Notes: a model not told the origin generated them from the letters alone. A stretch of DNA of 64,000 nt from JAEVLT01 sp050496765 (GCF_050496765.1 NZ_JBNWEO010000013.1:623534-687533), one strand, 5' to 3'; shown: positions 9,215-18,545, counted from the first letter of the stretch. Made by a program: numbers and translations.

Positions 9215-9260
9215 CCTCTTTACTATTTGACTCTTTTCGAGTGTTCTTCTTTTTCCAATT

Positions 9261-9515
9261 TTAGTCTGCTCGTCTAAATGATCTCATAATGAGACTTAAC
9301 AAGAACACAAGAATGACTGCGCCAATAATAGCTGGTATAATCGCAAAGTTGGCTACGTGTGGACCCCAGTTGCCTAAGATCAAGGTGCCAAGCCATGCTC
9401 CAACAAATCCTGCGATGATATTACCAATGACACCGCCAGGAATATCTCTTCCAGCAATTAAACCAGCAAGCCAGCCGATAATTCCTCCAATGATTAATGA
9501 CCAAAGAAAACCCAC
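9261..9515 (-). CDS. GlsB/YeaQ/YmgE-family stress-associated membrane protein
   Basis: 84 residues from the GTG at 9515, chosen because AAGGAG lies 10 bases before it and because VGFLWSLIIGGIIGWLAG matches the family N-terminus. The open frame extends 8 codons further to an ATG with no ribosome site. Three short glycine-rich membrane spans (GGIIGWLAGLIAG; GGVIGNIIAGFVGAWLG; IIPAIIGAVILVFLLSL) and a basic tail. Such proteins are associated with general or envelope stress responses; the molecular role is unknown. Confidence 0.85.
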   Translation of the reverse strand: MGFLWSLIIGGIIGWLAGLIAGRDIPGGVIGNIIAGFVGAWLGTLILGNWGPHVANFAIIPAIIGAVILVFLLSLIMRSFRRAD

Positions 9516-9664
9516 TTTTGAACCACTCCTTTTTACCATTTGATGATTATTTCATGTTCTCCAGCTAGTTGGCTGCAAACTGCTAAGATTTGAAGAGGTT
9601 TTGTCTCTTTTTCTTAGCTGCTTGTACACTTAAATTACCCGATTTCATTATAAATAAACGTAAA

Positions 9665-9697
9665 AAACGAACTGTCCTTCTACAGTCCGTTTTTTTG
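9665..9697. terminator. Terminator after the pirin gene
   Basis: CGGACTGT and ACAGTTCG on the minus strand pair around a 6-base loop, followed by a T-run. A T-run on the plus side also makes it bidirectional. Confidence 0.8.
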
Positions 9698-9714
9698 GCA
9701 ATTTAATGAAGGTA

Positions 9715-10416
9715 TTACGGTAAGTCAATTAGCATAAACCGCGCATCGGCATTTGCGGCTATTTTTAATTCCGGCAGTTCGGTAATCCGCGCTGAGTCGC
9801 GCTTGCTTAGCGTCCATTCTCCATTAATTGTTACTTCTCCTTCAATTACAAAAAAGAAGATTCTTCTTCCTTGTTCTTGCTGCAATGAAATTTCTTTTCC
9901 TTTGTCCAGATCTGATAAATAAATGGTTAAATCTTGGTGAATATAGGCCGTCTGTTCTCCCCTTTGCTTTGAAACAACTGGCAATAGTTGATTTTTTAAA
10001 CGGTTTGTGTCAAATTCGGTTCTTTCATAAGATGGTGTCAAGCCGTTTTTTTCAGGTAAAAACCAGAGCTGCAGAAAATTCACTTCCTCAGTAGCAGAGG
10101 GATTGACTTCAGAGTGGACTACGCCGGTTCCGGCAGACATCCTTTGAATGCCGCCAAATGTGGTAATCGCCGTTTCCCCGGTGCTATCCTCATGCTTTAA
10201 TTGTCCTTTTAAAACAATCGAAACAATTTCCATTTCACGGTGTGGGTGGGCGCCAAATCCTCTTAATGGCTGAACGATGTCATCGTTTAGGACGCGCATT
10301 GGGCCAAACTGCAAATTGTTCGGGTCATAGTATTCTGCAAACGAGAAGCTGAAATTGCTTTTTAACCAACCATGATTGGCGGTGTAACGGTCTCCCGCTT
10401 TATATAATTCAAACAT
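9715..10416 (-). CDS. Pirin-family protein (quercetin 2,3-dioxygenase-like bicupin)
   Basis: 233 residues, bicupin fold. The metal-site histidines lie in GAHPHREMEIVSIV and GTGVVHSEVN (N-terminal cupin, about residues 55-115), followed by the LQLWFLPEKNG segment typical of pirins. The C-terminal cupin is shorter and has lost obvious metal ligands, as in YhhW/YhaK-type proteins, which can oxidise quercetin in vitro. Substrate in vivo is unknown. A strong promoter overlapping an MhqR-like operator lies just upstream, which suggests induction by quinone-like or electrophilic compounds. Confidence 0.85.
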   Translation of the reverse strand: MFELYKAGDRYTANHGWLKSNFSFSFAEYYDPNNLQFGPMRVLNDDIVQPLRGFGAHPHREMEIVSIVLKGQLKHEDSTGETAITTFGGIQRMSAGTGVVHSEVNPSATEEVNFLQLWFLPEKNGLTPSYERTEFDTNRLKNQLLPVVSKQRGEQTAYIHQDLTIYLSDLDKGKEISLQQEQGRRIFFFVIEGEVTINGEWTLSKRDSARITELPELKIAANADARFMLIDLP

Positions 10417-10467
10417 TTTTTCACCCCATTTATTCTATTGTATCCAAACCTTAATCTTGAATACAAA

Positions 10468-10515
10468 TATCTTTAATTCAAGATAATTATAAAAGAAAAC
10501 AGCCATTGATGTCAA
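10468..10515 (-). promoter_or_regulatory. SigA promoter with MhqR-like operator upstream of the pirin gene
   Basis: On the minus strand TTGACA (10510-10515), an 18-base spacer and TATAAT (10486-10491) form a near-consensus promoter. Directly after the -10 comes TATCTTGAATTAAAGATA (10468-10485), an imperfect palindrome like the MhqR box TATCTCGAATTCGAGATA of B. subtilis. A second half-site (ATTCAAGAT) follows. Repressor binding there would block transcription. The MhqR assignment is inference from the motif. Confidence 0.65.
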
Positions 10516-10522
10516 CAAGAAC

Positions 10523-10549
10523 GAAGGCATCCATGTCTTGGATGCCTTC
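10523..10549 (-). terminator. Terminator after the aldo/keto reductase gene
   Basis: Perfect 10-bp arms GAAGGCATCC and GGATGCCTTC with a 7-base loop lie just after the stop codon. The T-run on the minus side is weak (GTTCTTGTT), so efficiency is uncertain. The stem overlaps the upstream edge of the pirin promoter. Confidence 0.6.
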
Positions 10550-10557
10550 AAAAAGGT

Positions 10558-11385
10558 TTAAAAATCAATATGATCCGGGTCAGCTCCAAAACGTTCGTTG
10601 CGGTTGAGGGCATCGATTTGCTCCATTTCTCCTGCGTTTAACTCGAAATCAAATAGATCAATGTTTTCCTTCAACCTTGCGGGTGTGACCGACTTCGGTA
10701 TAATGACAACATCATTTTGCAAATGCCATCGCAAAATCACTTGGGCCGTGCTTTTGTGATGGTTTTCAGCGATTTTCGTTAAAATGGGATCGTCTAAAAT
10801 CCGGCCGCGCGCAATCGGCGACCATGCCTCGACCGCAATTTCGTTTTCTTTACAATACGCCCGCAATTCCGGCTGCGAAAGATTCGGATGCAATTCCACT
10901 TGATTAATCACTGGTTTCAGTTCGCTGTTGGCCGATAAATCCTCTAAATGATGGATTTTAAAATTGCTGACGCCGATTGCCCGCACTCTTCCTTCCTTAT
11001 AGATCCTTTCAAGCGCCCGCCATGTGTCTACATACTTTCCTTTAACAGGCCAGTGCACTAAATATAGATCCAAATACTCAAGGTTTAGCTTTTTCATACT
11101 TAAATCGAACGCTTTTACTGTTTCATCATAGCCTTGATCACGATTCCAAACCTTTGTTGTAATAAAAAGCTCTTTACGATCGATCCCGCTTTCACGGACA
11201 GCGTTTCCGACCCCTTCTTCATTTTGATAAAATGCCGCCGTATCAATCGAGCGGTAGCCAAGTTCAAGCGCTGTTCGTACCGTCTCCTCCACTTGCTGCC
11301 CAGCTTCCACCTTGTATACTCCAAGGCCAAGGCGGGGCATTTCTATGCCATTATGTAGTCGTATTGTATCTCGCAGCCGTAACAT
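10558..11385 (-). CDS. Aldo/keto reductase (YtbE/YvgN-like)
   Basis: 275 residues, full-length AKR5-type barrel. The catalytic tetrad is visible: Asp in SIDTAAFY, Tyr in the same block (FYQNEEGVG), Lys in FITTKVWNRDQGYD, and His in YLVHWPVKGK. The cofactor-binding IPKSVTPARLKENIDLFDF near the C-terminus indicates NADPH use. It reduces aldehydes such as methylglyoxal in related proteins. The start is supported by GGAGGGAATCAA before the ATG. It is followed by the pirin gene on the same strand but with its own promoter in between. Confidence 0.92.
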   Translation of the reverse strand: MLRLRDTIRLHNGIEMPRLGLGVYKVEAGQQVEETVRTALELGYRSIDTAAFYQNEEGVGNAVRESGIDRKELFITTKVWNRDQGYDETVKAFDLSMKKLNLEYLDLYLVHWPVKGKYVDTWRALERIYKEGRVRAIGVSNFKIHHLEDLSANSELKPVINQVELHPNLSQPELRAYCKENEIAVEAWSPIARGRILDDPILTKIAENHHKSTAQVILRWHLQNDVVIIPKSVTPARLKENIDLFDFELNAGEMEQIDALNRNERFGADPDHIDF

Positions 11386-11541
11386 TTGATTCCCTCCAAT
11401 CGCTTTGATAGGTTTATTTTACCTTTTTCGTCTTCGAATTGAAAAGCAGAAAGAGCCATTAAACCAAAAAATAGGCTCTCTATAGGTCATTCGTACGCAT
11501 AGTATGCAATGATAGCAGAAGAAGGAGGAGGAGGAGAGCCT

Positions 11542-11988
11542 GTGTATTATCAACCTTTTTCGTACGAAAATAATGCGCACGATGCACGTCCGCTTCAGCA
11601 GGTCTTAAGAGAAATCGCCAAAGCGATAAACGATGAATTTCAAGCCATTCACTATTACACAAGGCTGGCCGAATTGGCGCCTAGCAACCAATTTCGCCAG
11701 ATGATTTTGGGAATTCGTCAAGATGAAATCAAACACTTTCATTGGTTTTCAAGGGCATATCACGAATTAACGAGCAAGTATCCGCCGATCACCCTTGGTG
11801 TACAACTTCCCGGATCTTTTAAAAGAGGGGTGCACGATTCCATCAAGGACGAGCAGGAAACAGTTCCGCTTTATCACAAAATTGCCTCACAAGTCCAAAA
11901 CCAGCAAATCAGCCAGCGCTTTTTACGAGCAGCCGCCGATGAACAGCGCCATGCGCAAATCTTTTCCCAAATGGCTGCAGGTATTTAA
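11542..11988 (+). CDS. Ferritin-like domain protein (YhjR-type)
   Basis: 148 residues from GTG at 11542, behind an exceptionally purine-rich GGAGGAGGAGGAG ribosome site. An ATG at 11509 is in frame but lies upstream of that site. Four-helix ferritin-like fold with two EXXH-type ligand pairs, seen as NDEFQAIHYYTRL, RQDEIKHFHWF, KDEQETVPLYH and ADEQRHAQIF. It probably binds a di-iron centre. Related Bacillus proteins (YhjR) belong to sporulation regulons; the function here is not established. Confidence 0.8.
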   Translation: MYYQPFSYENNAHDARPLQQVLREIAKAINDEFQAIHYYTRLAELAPSNQFRQMILGIRQDEIKHFHWFSRAYHELTSKYPPITLGVQLPGSFKRGVHDSIKDEQETVPLYHKIASQVQNQQISQRFLRAAADEQRHAQIFSQMAAGI

Positions 11989-11992
11989 ATCA

Positions 11993-12021
11993 AAAGCTCA
12001 ACCTCCGTTCGGTTGAGCTTT
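11993..12021. terminator. Bidirectional terminator between the ferritin-like and hybrid kinase genes
   Basis: AAAGCTCAACC and GGTTGAGCTTT form a perfect 11-bp stem with a 7-base loop, placed between two converging stop codons. Confidence 0.85.
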
Positions 12022-12026
12022 CCATT

Positions 12027-14900
12027 TTATTCTTTCCCTTCCGGTACTAAGATTTGCCCGACTTTTCCAATTTTAAGTAAGGTCTGCATGATTGCTTTTG
12101 ACAGTTGGCTTGGCTTGTACGGTTTCACTAAATAATCCATCGCCCCTAAAGAAAACCCCTTTTCTTTTTCGTCTAATGCTGTTGAGACAATAACCGGAAT
12201 CTGTTTTAAATCATCGTTATCTTTTATTTCTTTCATAATGTACCAGCCGTCAACCTCTGCATCATCCAATAAAATATCCAGGACGATCGCATCGGGTACT
12301 GTTTTCTTTAAATAGCTCAGAGCTGTCCGGCCATCGTTGATGCAGCTCACCGAAAAGCCATTTTCGCTTAGTTCCTGAGCGATTAATTCTGTTAAACTTT
12401 GATCATCTTCAATCACTAAAATATGATAACGAGCTTCATGCTGAGTTTCGTTTCCGGCAGCATCGATCTCTTCAGAATTAGGGACAGCAGGGAAAACAGC
12501 CGTAAAAGTGCTTCCTTCGCCAAATGCCGATTGAACCGTTATATTGCCCTCATGCGCCTTCAGAATCTCCTGCACAATCGCCAGACCCAGCCCCGTCCCG
12601 CCAATGCTTCTGCGGTCTGAATTATCAACCCGGTAAAACTTCGTAAACAATTTTGCGATGGCATCTTTCGGAATTCCAAGCCCCTGGTCGGAAACCGCCA
12701 CGCGGATTTCGCGCTCCTGTTCGGTAACGCGGACAGAAATGTCTCCTCCATTTGGCGAATATTTAATCGCATTATGGATTAAATTCGTAAAAACTTGCTC
12801 GATTTTGGCTTTATCCCCAAGGATGATCGGATTGACCGCCTCCGATTCCAAAACGATTTGATGGATTTTCGTGCCCGCTTGCTGTACTTCAATGATTTTT
12901 GTCAAAATGGGCAGCAGGTGAATATACTTTTTCTCATATGTTTGTTTGCCTGCTTCCATTCTTTGGACATCAAGAAAATCATTAATCAGGGCGGTTAACC
13001 GATTGGTTTCATTAAAAATCGTGCTCAAGTATTTTTTCTGCCGCTCCGGTTTCAACTCCCGGTTCAGCAGCAATTCCGTAAACCCGAGAATGCTTGAAAG
13101 CGGGGTTCGTAACTCATGACTGACCGTGCTGACAAATTCTGATTTCATTTGGTCGACTTCATATTCTTTCGTTATATCACGATGGATCAGAATGGTTCCA
13201 AACTTCTCATTCCCATGGTACAATTCCTCACTGGCCAATTTTATCACTCTATAGGGATTTTCCATTGTATAAAGGAACGTCTTTTCCTCCGATGGAAGGT
13301 GAGGCTTTAACTCGGTGATTCGGTTTAAATGGTCAATGAATCCATCTTCCATTACCATTTCTTTCATCAAGCTTGTCCATTGATTGAAAGTCATGCCTTG
13401 AAGCGATGCTTCACTGCAATGATACAGTTTGCACAAATAATCGTTTACCTGAAGTATGGTTCCGTTTCGATCAATTAATTGGACGCCTTCCTGCAAAGTA
13501 TTCAAGATCTCTTGATTCCGTTTTCGTTCCTCTTCTGTTTTTTGAAACAATGAAAGTTTTTCAAGCGTATTCCCAATACTTCTCGAATGTGCTTTGTACT
13601 CTTCCATTTGCGATGCATGGAAAGGATTGCCATAACGGGTATACATCATGACTGCAACGACTTCTTCATCCGAAGTTAAAACCGGCAAATAAAGATCGTG
13701 ACAGTAGAGGTTTCCTTCATGATAACCTTTTTCAGAAAGATCCAGCATTCTCCTGATCGTAAAGGGCTCTTTTGTTATCGTTAGTCGTTCCAATAGTCCG
13801 CTTATCACATGGTTCAGAAACTGATGGACGCCCGACATGGGAACACCATAGGAAGCATACGCTTTATCGTTTGTACTGACAATGATTCCCTGATCTGCCT
13901 CAATAATTTTGCATATTGTCACAACGATACTATCGAGCACTTCTTGTTTAGAAAGGGAATTTGAAATTTGATTGATCACCTTATTGCGGTTTTTCAATTT
14001 TTCTTCATTCGCTTTTAAAATTTCCAGTGCCGTTTTCAGCTCCGATTGCTGGGCTTGAAGCTCTTCCTGTTGGGCTAACAGTTCCTCATTATGGGCAACT
14101 AAGTCTTGTTCTTTTTCCCACACTTTTTCGGTCATTTTTTTAAAAGATTTGGCCAAAAAGCCGATTTCGTCCTCACGATTGATCTCAAGATCAACCGATG
14201 TTTCATTACCACTGGCAATTTCATTTGCCGCTTCAGCCAGTTTTGAGAGCGGCTGCCCCATTTGGCGAACCATCATGACAATGAATCTGACAAGTAGAAG
14301 CAAGATCGATAAAATAAAAACAATAAATACACTTTCAATATACGTTTGCATTCTCAGCAATTTTTGGAAATGATTTTCTGCTTCATTTTCTAATAATTGG
14401 ATATAATCCTTCATCGACTTTTGAAAAAATTCAACTCGGGTGGTCGCCCCGTTATTCGCAATTTTCACTACTTCATTTTGCTTGCCACTTTCAAAAGCCG
14501 CCAATGCATTGGGGAGCATCTCATCAAAATAAAAATTTGAAAACGATTGGACACTGTTTAAAAAGTCTTGATCCTCGTCGGTAACAGCCTTTTTTGCAAA
14601 GCGCTCGGCCAAGCTTCTGATCTTCGGTTCCTGTGCCAGCGCCTGATCCTTTAATGATGAATTGTTTAAGGCAAGATACCCTCGCATATCGAAAAAGGTT
14701 TGATTAAAATCATCATTGATTTCTTTTGCGATTTTTTCCTTACTCTCGAAAACTTCCCTCTCGTTTGCATAGGATTTATCGAGAAAATAGAGAGTTACGA
14801 GCAATGCCAGAGAAATAATGACAAAAAAGAGTAAAAAGCTCCCCATTAAAAATACAAATTTTTCTGCCAGGCTCTTTTTGGCGTTCCGTTTTAATTTCAT
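12027..14900 (-). CDS. Hybrid sensor histidine kinase (HAMP-GAF-PAS-HisKA-HATPase-REC)
   Basis: 957 residues. A membrane span at about 14-34, an extracellular helical domain to about 185, a second span (FIVFILSILLLLVRFIVMMV), then HAMP (about 210-262) and a glutamine-rich coiled coil (LLAQQEELQAQQSELK). A GAF-like domain (about 315-460) and a PAS domain (about 465-580) follow. The phosphorylated His is in VSHELRTPLSSILGF; the ATPase has NLIHNAIKYSPNGG, DQGLGIP and GGTGLGLAI. A C-terminal receiver starts at HILVIEDDQ with its Asp in AIVLDILLDD. It is the first sensor of a three-gene operon with the receiver and GGDEF genes. The signal is unknown. Confidence 0.93.
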   Translation of the reverse strand: MKLKRNAKKSLAEKFVFLMGSFLLFFVIISLALLVTLYFLDKSYANEREVFESKEKIAKEINDDFNQTFFDMRGYLALNNSSLKDQALAQEPKIRSLAERFAKKAVTDEDQDFLNSVQSFSNFYFDEMLPNALAAFESGKQNEVVKIANNGATTRVEFFQKSMKDYIQLLENEAENHFQKLLRMQTYIESVFIVFILSILLLLVRFIVMMVRQMGQPLSKLAEAANEIASGNETSVDLEINREDEIGFLAKSFKKMTEKVWEKEQDLVAHNEELLAQQEELQAQQSELKTALEILKANEEKLKNRNKVINQISNSLSKQEVLDSIVVTICKIIEADQGIIVSTNDKAYASYGVPMSGVHQFLNHVISGLLERLTITKEPFTIRRMLDLSEKGYHEGNLYCHDLYLPVLTSDEEVVAVMMYTRYGNPFHASQMEEYKAHSRSIGNTLEKLSLFQKTEEERKRNQEILNTLQEGVQLIDRNGTILQVNDYLCKLYHCSEASLQGMTFNQWTSLMKEMVMEDGFIDHLNRITELKPHLPSEEKTFLYTMENPYRVIKLASEELYHGNEKFGTILIHRDITKEYEVDQMKSEFVSTVSHELRTPLSSILGFTELLLNRELKPERQKKYLSTIFNETNRLTALINDFLDVQRMEAGKQTYEKKYIHLLPILTKIIEVQQAGTKIHQIVLESEAVNPIILGDKAKIEQVFTNLIHNAIKYSPNGGDISVRVTEQEREIRVAVSDQGLGIPKDAIAKLFTKFYRVDNSDRRSIGGTGLGLAIVQEILKAHEGNITVQSAFGEGSTFTAVFPAVPNSEEIDAAGNETQHEARYHILVIEDDQSLTELIAQELSENGFSVSCINDGRTALSYLKKTVPDAIVLDILLDDAEVDGWYIMKEIKDNDDLKQIPVIVSTALDEKEKGFSLGAMDYLVKPYKPSQLSKAIMQTLLKIGKVGQILVPEGKE

Positions 14901-15259
14901 TGTAAAATTTCCTTTATTTTCGCTAATAATTCGATCGGACTAAATGGTTTGGCGATAAAAAAATCCGCTCCAGCATCCAATACTTTTTCCTGTTCGAATT
15001 GCTGGCTTTTGGCGGAAAGCATTAATATTTTTGTTTCTTGCTTTACAGGGCTGTTTCGAATTTCCTTAATGACTTCCAATCCCGTCATCCCCGGCATCAT
15101 ATAATCGAGAATAATCAAATCATAGTGATGTTCGGAAAATAAATTTAATGCCTCCAGGCCATCTTCTGCCTCATCGACAAGATAATCTTCATCCTCTAGA
15201 GTGTCTGTAACCAACATTCGCAAAATTTCTTCATCTTCTGCCAATAAAATTCTCTTCAC
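14897..15259 (-). CDS. Stand-alone response regulator receiver
   Basis: 120 residues, a receiver domain only: acidic pocket LLAEDEE, phospho-acceptor Asp in LIILDYMMPGMTG (about residue 53), Thr/Ser switch in ILMLSAKS and Lys in FIAKPFSP. It has no output domain, so it probably passes phosphate between partners or acts by protein contact, like Spo0F or CheY. The hybrid kinase start overlaps its stop by 4 bases, and the diguanylate cyclase gene lies 11 bases upstream, so all three are co-transcribed. Confidence 0.93.
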   Translation of the reverse strand: MKRILLAEDEEILRMLVTDTLEDEDYLVDEAEDGLEALNLFSEHHYDLIILDYMMPGMTGLEVIKEIRNSPVKQETKILMLSAKSQQFEQEKVLDAGADFFIAKPFSPIELLAKIKEILQ

Positions 15260-15270
15260 TTTTTTCCACC

Positions 15271-16890
15271 TTATTTCATTCTTTCAATTAATCGCTGAAT
15301 TCGTTCTTGCAGCTCAATAATGCGAAAAGGCTTAGTCATATAATCATCGGCACCAAGCTGCAATGCTCTCGATATGTCCGCATTACTTTTTCGCCCTGTC
15401 AACATCATGACCATGACACTTTTTCCATTTTCCGTTTGTTTGACCTTCTGCAATAGCTCAAGACCATCCATAATTGGCATCACACCATCTAAAATTAAGA
15501 AATGTTCCCCATGTTCGAAAAGACGGTTGGACTCCAAAAAGGAGAGTCCGTTCTCAAACCCGCGAATTTCAACGTCAAAATAGGCAATCTTCATTTTTTC
15601 CAAAATCCCTATTAACATTTTGCGAATGATCGTATCATCATCAATTACGGAAATAAACAATTTTCTTTTTTCCGCTTGGTTTGCCGTGTTACTGATGCTT
15701 TCTACTTTGGCTCGGCCTGTTTCCTTCGCTTTATAAACAGCCTGGTCGGCAAGGCTGAGCGCCTCTTCAAGCGTTGTTTCGACGGAATCAATCGTTGTAA
15801 CTCCAGCAGAAAAGGTCAAACGGAAGGCAGTTCCATTTGCTTCAATGGGCGTTTTCGAAAAATAATCCAATATTCTTGAGACGATTTCATATGCCTGCAG
15901 ATGGTTTGTATTGGGAAAAATAATCATAAACTCTTCTCCCCCATAGCGAAAAACAAGATCGGTGCTGCGAGTTTTTTCGTTTAAAAATCTGGCAAATTCC
16001 GACAGCACCGTATCCCCTGTCAAATGGCCGTATGTATCATTGATCTTTTTAAAAAAATCAATATCGATAATCGCCAAGCTGAAAATCTGGCCATTTCGTT
16101 TTAAATCATTGATACTTCTTGTAAAGACGTCTTTTAAAAATCTCCGATTATACAAATTTGTCAGTTCGTCAAGCATGACGGATTGATCGTAAATTCGCTT
16201 TCTTTGAAGATGGCGCTCAACGTGAACAGTTAGTTCCTCAAGATCAAGCGGTTTCCCCAAAAAGTCATCGGCTCCCATCTTATAGGCGTTGATCCGTGTT
16301 TTCCGGTCGGTCATAACACTAATCATGATAAATGGAACAAAGAGTTTGCTGCTGTGCGCCTGCAGCTCCTGAATAACTTCGAAACCGCTTTTATTTGGCA
16401 GCTTGACATCAATAATGACGCAATCCGGATTCAAGTCAAAAAACTGCGAGATCGCTTTTTCCGGTGTAGAACTGGCAATCACCATCCATCCTTGTTTTTC
16501 TAAAACATCTTTCAGCAGGATTAGCATGGAAACATCATCGTCAATAATTTGAATGAGTGGCAAGTTCCCTATTTTTTTGTGTTCCTCCAGCCTGTCGGTT
16601 TCATGGAATTGCTCGTATCCATTCACAACACGGATGATTTCATAAAGAAAAATGGTTAAGTCTTCTTTTGACCAGTGTTTATCATCCGCTTCTCGCAATT
16701 CGTTCAGCAATGCTTCAGCCAACTGGTGAAGTCCGCCAAGCTGAAGGGTACCTGCTGTTCCTTTTACCGAATGTACAAAACGATAGACTTCAGCATTAGG
16801 GATTCGTTCATTGGCCTCTGTGGCAAACCACTGTGAAAATTGAGTTTTCATTTTTGCAAATAAAAGATTTTTATATTTGGAAAAGTTCAT
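15271..16890 (-). CDS. Hpt-REC-GGDEF-REC diguanylate cyclase
   Basis: 539 residues with four modules. An N-terminal Hpt domain has its histidine in FVHSVKGTAGTLQLGG (about residue 40). A first receiver (about 115-230) has Asp in CVIIDVKLPNKSG. A GGDEF domain (about 240-400) has the intact active motif RYGGEEF and an RSTD inhibitory-site motif just before it, so it is likely active and product-inhibited. A second receiver (about 415-535) has Asp in FLILDGVMPIMDG. It makes c-di-GMP from GTP, and the Hpt domain makes it a natural phosphorelay partner of the neighbouring hybrid kinase and receiver. Confidence 0.93.
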   Translation of the reverse strand: MNFSKYKNLLFAKMKTQFSQWFATEANERIPNAEVYRFVHSVKGTAGTLQLGGLHQLAEALLNELREADDKHWSKEDLTIFLYEIIRVVNGYEQFHETDRLEEHKKIGNLPLIQIIDDDVSMLILLKDVLEKQGWMVIASSTPEKAISQFFDLNPDCVIIDVKLPNKSGFEVIQELQAHSSKLFVPFIMISVMTDRKTRINAYKMGADDFLGKPLDLEELTVHVERHLQRKRIYDQSVMLDELTNLYNRRFLKDVFTRSINDLKRNGQIFSLAIIDIDFFKKINDTYGHLTGDTVLSEFARFLNEKTRSTDLVFRYGGEEFMIIFPNTNHLQAYEIVSRILDYFSKTPIEANGTAFRLTFSAGVTTIDSVETTLEEALSLADQAVYKAKETGRAKVESISNTANQAEKRKLFISVIDDDTIIRKMLIGILEKMKIAYFDVEIRGFENGLSFLESNRLFEHGEHFLILDGVMPIMDGLELLQKVKQTENGKSVMVMMLTGRKSNADISRALQLGADDYMTKPFRIIELQERIQRLIERMK

Positions 16891-17022
16891 CGTTATGCGC
16901 TCCGATTACTTACAGTTTTCTTTCTGAATCTTTTGCTCCCTTTCCAAGTTTAGTATGGAAAGGAGGCTTGTACAATAGGCAATAAGAAGAAAGTTTTCGT
17001 AAAAAATGCGGAAAGTATTCCC

Positions 17023-17838
17023 TTACTGTTTCTCTATCATGGACTTTACTTTTTTGGTGCAGCTTTCCATTGCTGCAAGGATCGCTCCTCTGAATTGGTG
17101 CTGCTCTAGTGCTGCCACTGCTTCAATTGTGGCACCGCCAGGGGTGCAGACATCATCCTTTAATTTTCCTGGATGCGCGTCTGTTTCCAATACCATTTTC
17201 GCCGCCCCAACAACCGCTTGGGCAGCGAGCCGGTACGCTTGATCCCGCGGAAGTCCTTGGCGCACACCTCCATCCGCGAGGGCTTCAATAAACATATACA
17301 CATATGCCGGTGATGACCCGCTGATTGCCGGAACGGCATCCATCTGTTTTTCTTCCAACCATTCGGTCTTGCCAACTGTCTGAAAAAGCTGCTCCACTAC
17401 CGTTTTCTCTGCTTCACTTAGCTGCTCGTTTGCGCACAGGACGCTCATTCCCTCGCCGACAAATGATGGGGTATTGGGCATCGCCCGAACGGCCTTTATT
17501 TTTCGACCAAAAAGAGTATCGAGATCACGAAGTGTGATTCCTGCTGCAATCGTAACAACAGTAGCATTCTCGTTGACGCTATCTGCAATTTCGCTAATAA
17601 TGTATGAATGAAGATCCGGTTTTACTGCCAAAATGAGTATATCTGCAAACGCTGCAACTTTCCGATTGTCAAGCGTAGTGTAAATGCCAAAGGAACGGTG
17701 AACAGTTTGGAGCGTTGTTTCTGTGGCAGCACTTGCCATGATAGTTTCCCTGCTGGTTTTGCCAGAGTGGATAATGCGTTCCAACATTGCTTGAGCCATT
17801 TTACCAGCACCGATAAAGCCGATCTTTTGATTAATCAT
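17023..17838 (-). CDS. proC: Pyrroline-5-carboxylate reductase
   Basis: 271 residues from the ATG at 17838 (AAGGTGGG upstream); ten further codons are open but lack a ribosome site. The NADPH-binding loop is IGFIGAGKMAQAML at the N-terminus, and the C-terminal signature is DDVCTPGGATIEAVAALEQ. It catalyses the last step of proline synthesis, reducing pyrroline-5-carboxylate. Bacillus often has several paralogues (ProG, ProH, ProI); which one this is cannot be told. It is a single gene, flanked by the signalling operon and divergently by aag. Confidence 0.93.
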   Translation of the reverse strand: MINQKIGFIGAGKMAQAMLERIIHSGKTSRETIMASAATETTLQTVHRSFGIYTTLDNRKVAAFADILILAVKPDLHSYIISEIADSVNENATVVTIAAGITLRDLDTLFGRKIKAVRAMPNTPSFVGEGMSVLCANEQLSEAEKTVVEQLFQTVGKTEWLEEKQMDAVPAISGSSPAYVYMFIEALADGGVRQGLPRDQAYRLAAQAVVGAAKMVLETDAHPGKLKDDVCTPGGATIEAVAALEQHQFRGAILAAMESCTKKVKSMIEKQ

Positions 17839-17947
17839 TTTGTATCCCACCTTCAGAAAAGATTTCATTCCTTCATCTTAAAAGATTTAGGTAAAAATAG
17901 AAAGGGTACATGGTAAAGAACTGTTTTTATGGATGGAGGTTGTATGG

Positions 17948-18544
17948 ATGACCCATTTTGAACCAGTATCGAGGGATTTTTTCAATCAGCCGACACTTGA
18001 GCTTGCCAGGGCTTTACTCGGCACGGTTTTGGTAAAAGAGACCGAAGCTGGGGTTGCCGCGGGAAGGATTGTCGAGACAGAGGCCTATTTAGGCGCCATC
18101 GACCGAGCTGCCCACAGCTTTCAAAACAGGAGAACGAAACGGACGGAAATCATGTTTGCCGAAGCCGGGCATGTCTACACCTACGTCATGCACACCCATT
18201 GCCTCGTCAATGTTGTCAGCAATGCAAAAGATATACCGGAGGCGGTGCTGATTCGTGCCGTTGAGCCTGTATTTGGGATTGAGCTCATGTATCAGCGGCG
18301 AGGAATCGATGATACAAAAAATCTCACAAACGGACCGGGTAAATTAACGAAGGCGTTGGGGATAACAATGGAGGATTACGGCGGCAAGTTTTGGGAACCG
18401 CCGCTCTCTATTTCTCTCGGCCGGACACCTAAAGAAATTTCCCAAGGAAAGCGAATTGGCATTGAAAATACAGGAGAAGCAAAGGATTATCCATGGCGAT
18501 TCTGGGTAACGGATCACCCATTTGTTTCACGGAAAAACAAATAA
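17948..18544 (+). CDS. aag: DNA-3-methyladenine glycosylase (AAG/MPG type)
   Basis: 198 residues from the ATG at 17948, 8 bases after GGAGG; an ATG at 17933 is in frame but overlaps that site. Family blocks are VETEAYLGAIDRAAHS (with the catalytic Glu), FAEAGHVYTYVMHTHCLVNVV and LTNGPGKLTKALGI. It removes alkylated purines from DNA by hydrolysing the N-glycosyl bond. Length matches B. subtilis Aag (YxlJ). A terminator follows at once. Confidence 0.93.
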   Translation: MTHFEPVSRDFFNQPTLELARALLGTVLVKETEAGVAAGRIVETEAYLGAIDRAAHSFQNRRTKRTEIMFAEAGHVYTYVMHTHCLVNVVSNAKDIPEAVLIRAVEPVFGIELMYQRRGIDDTKNLTNGPGKLTKALGITMEDYGGKFWEPPLSISLGRTPKEISQGKRIGIENTGEAKDYPWRFWVTDHPFVSRKNK

Positions 18545-18545
18545 G

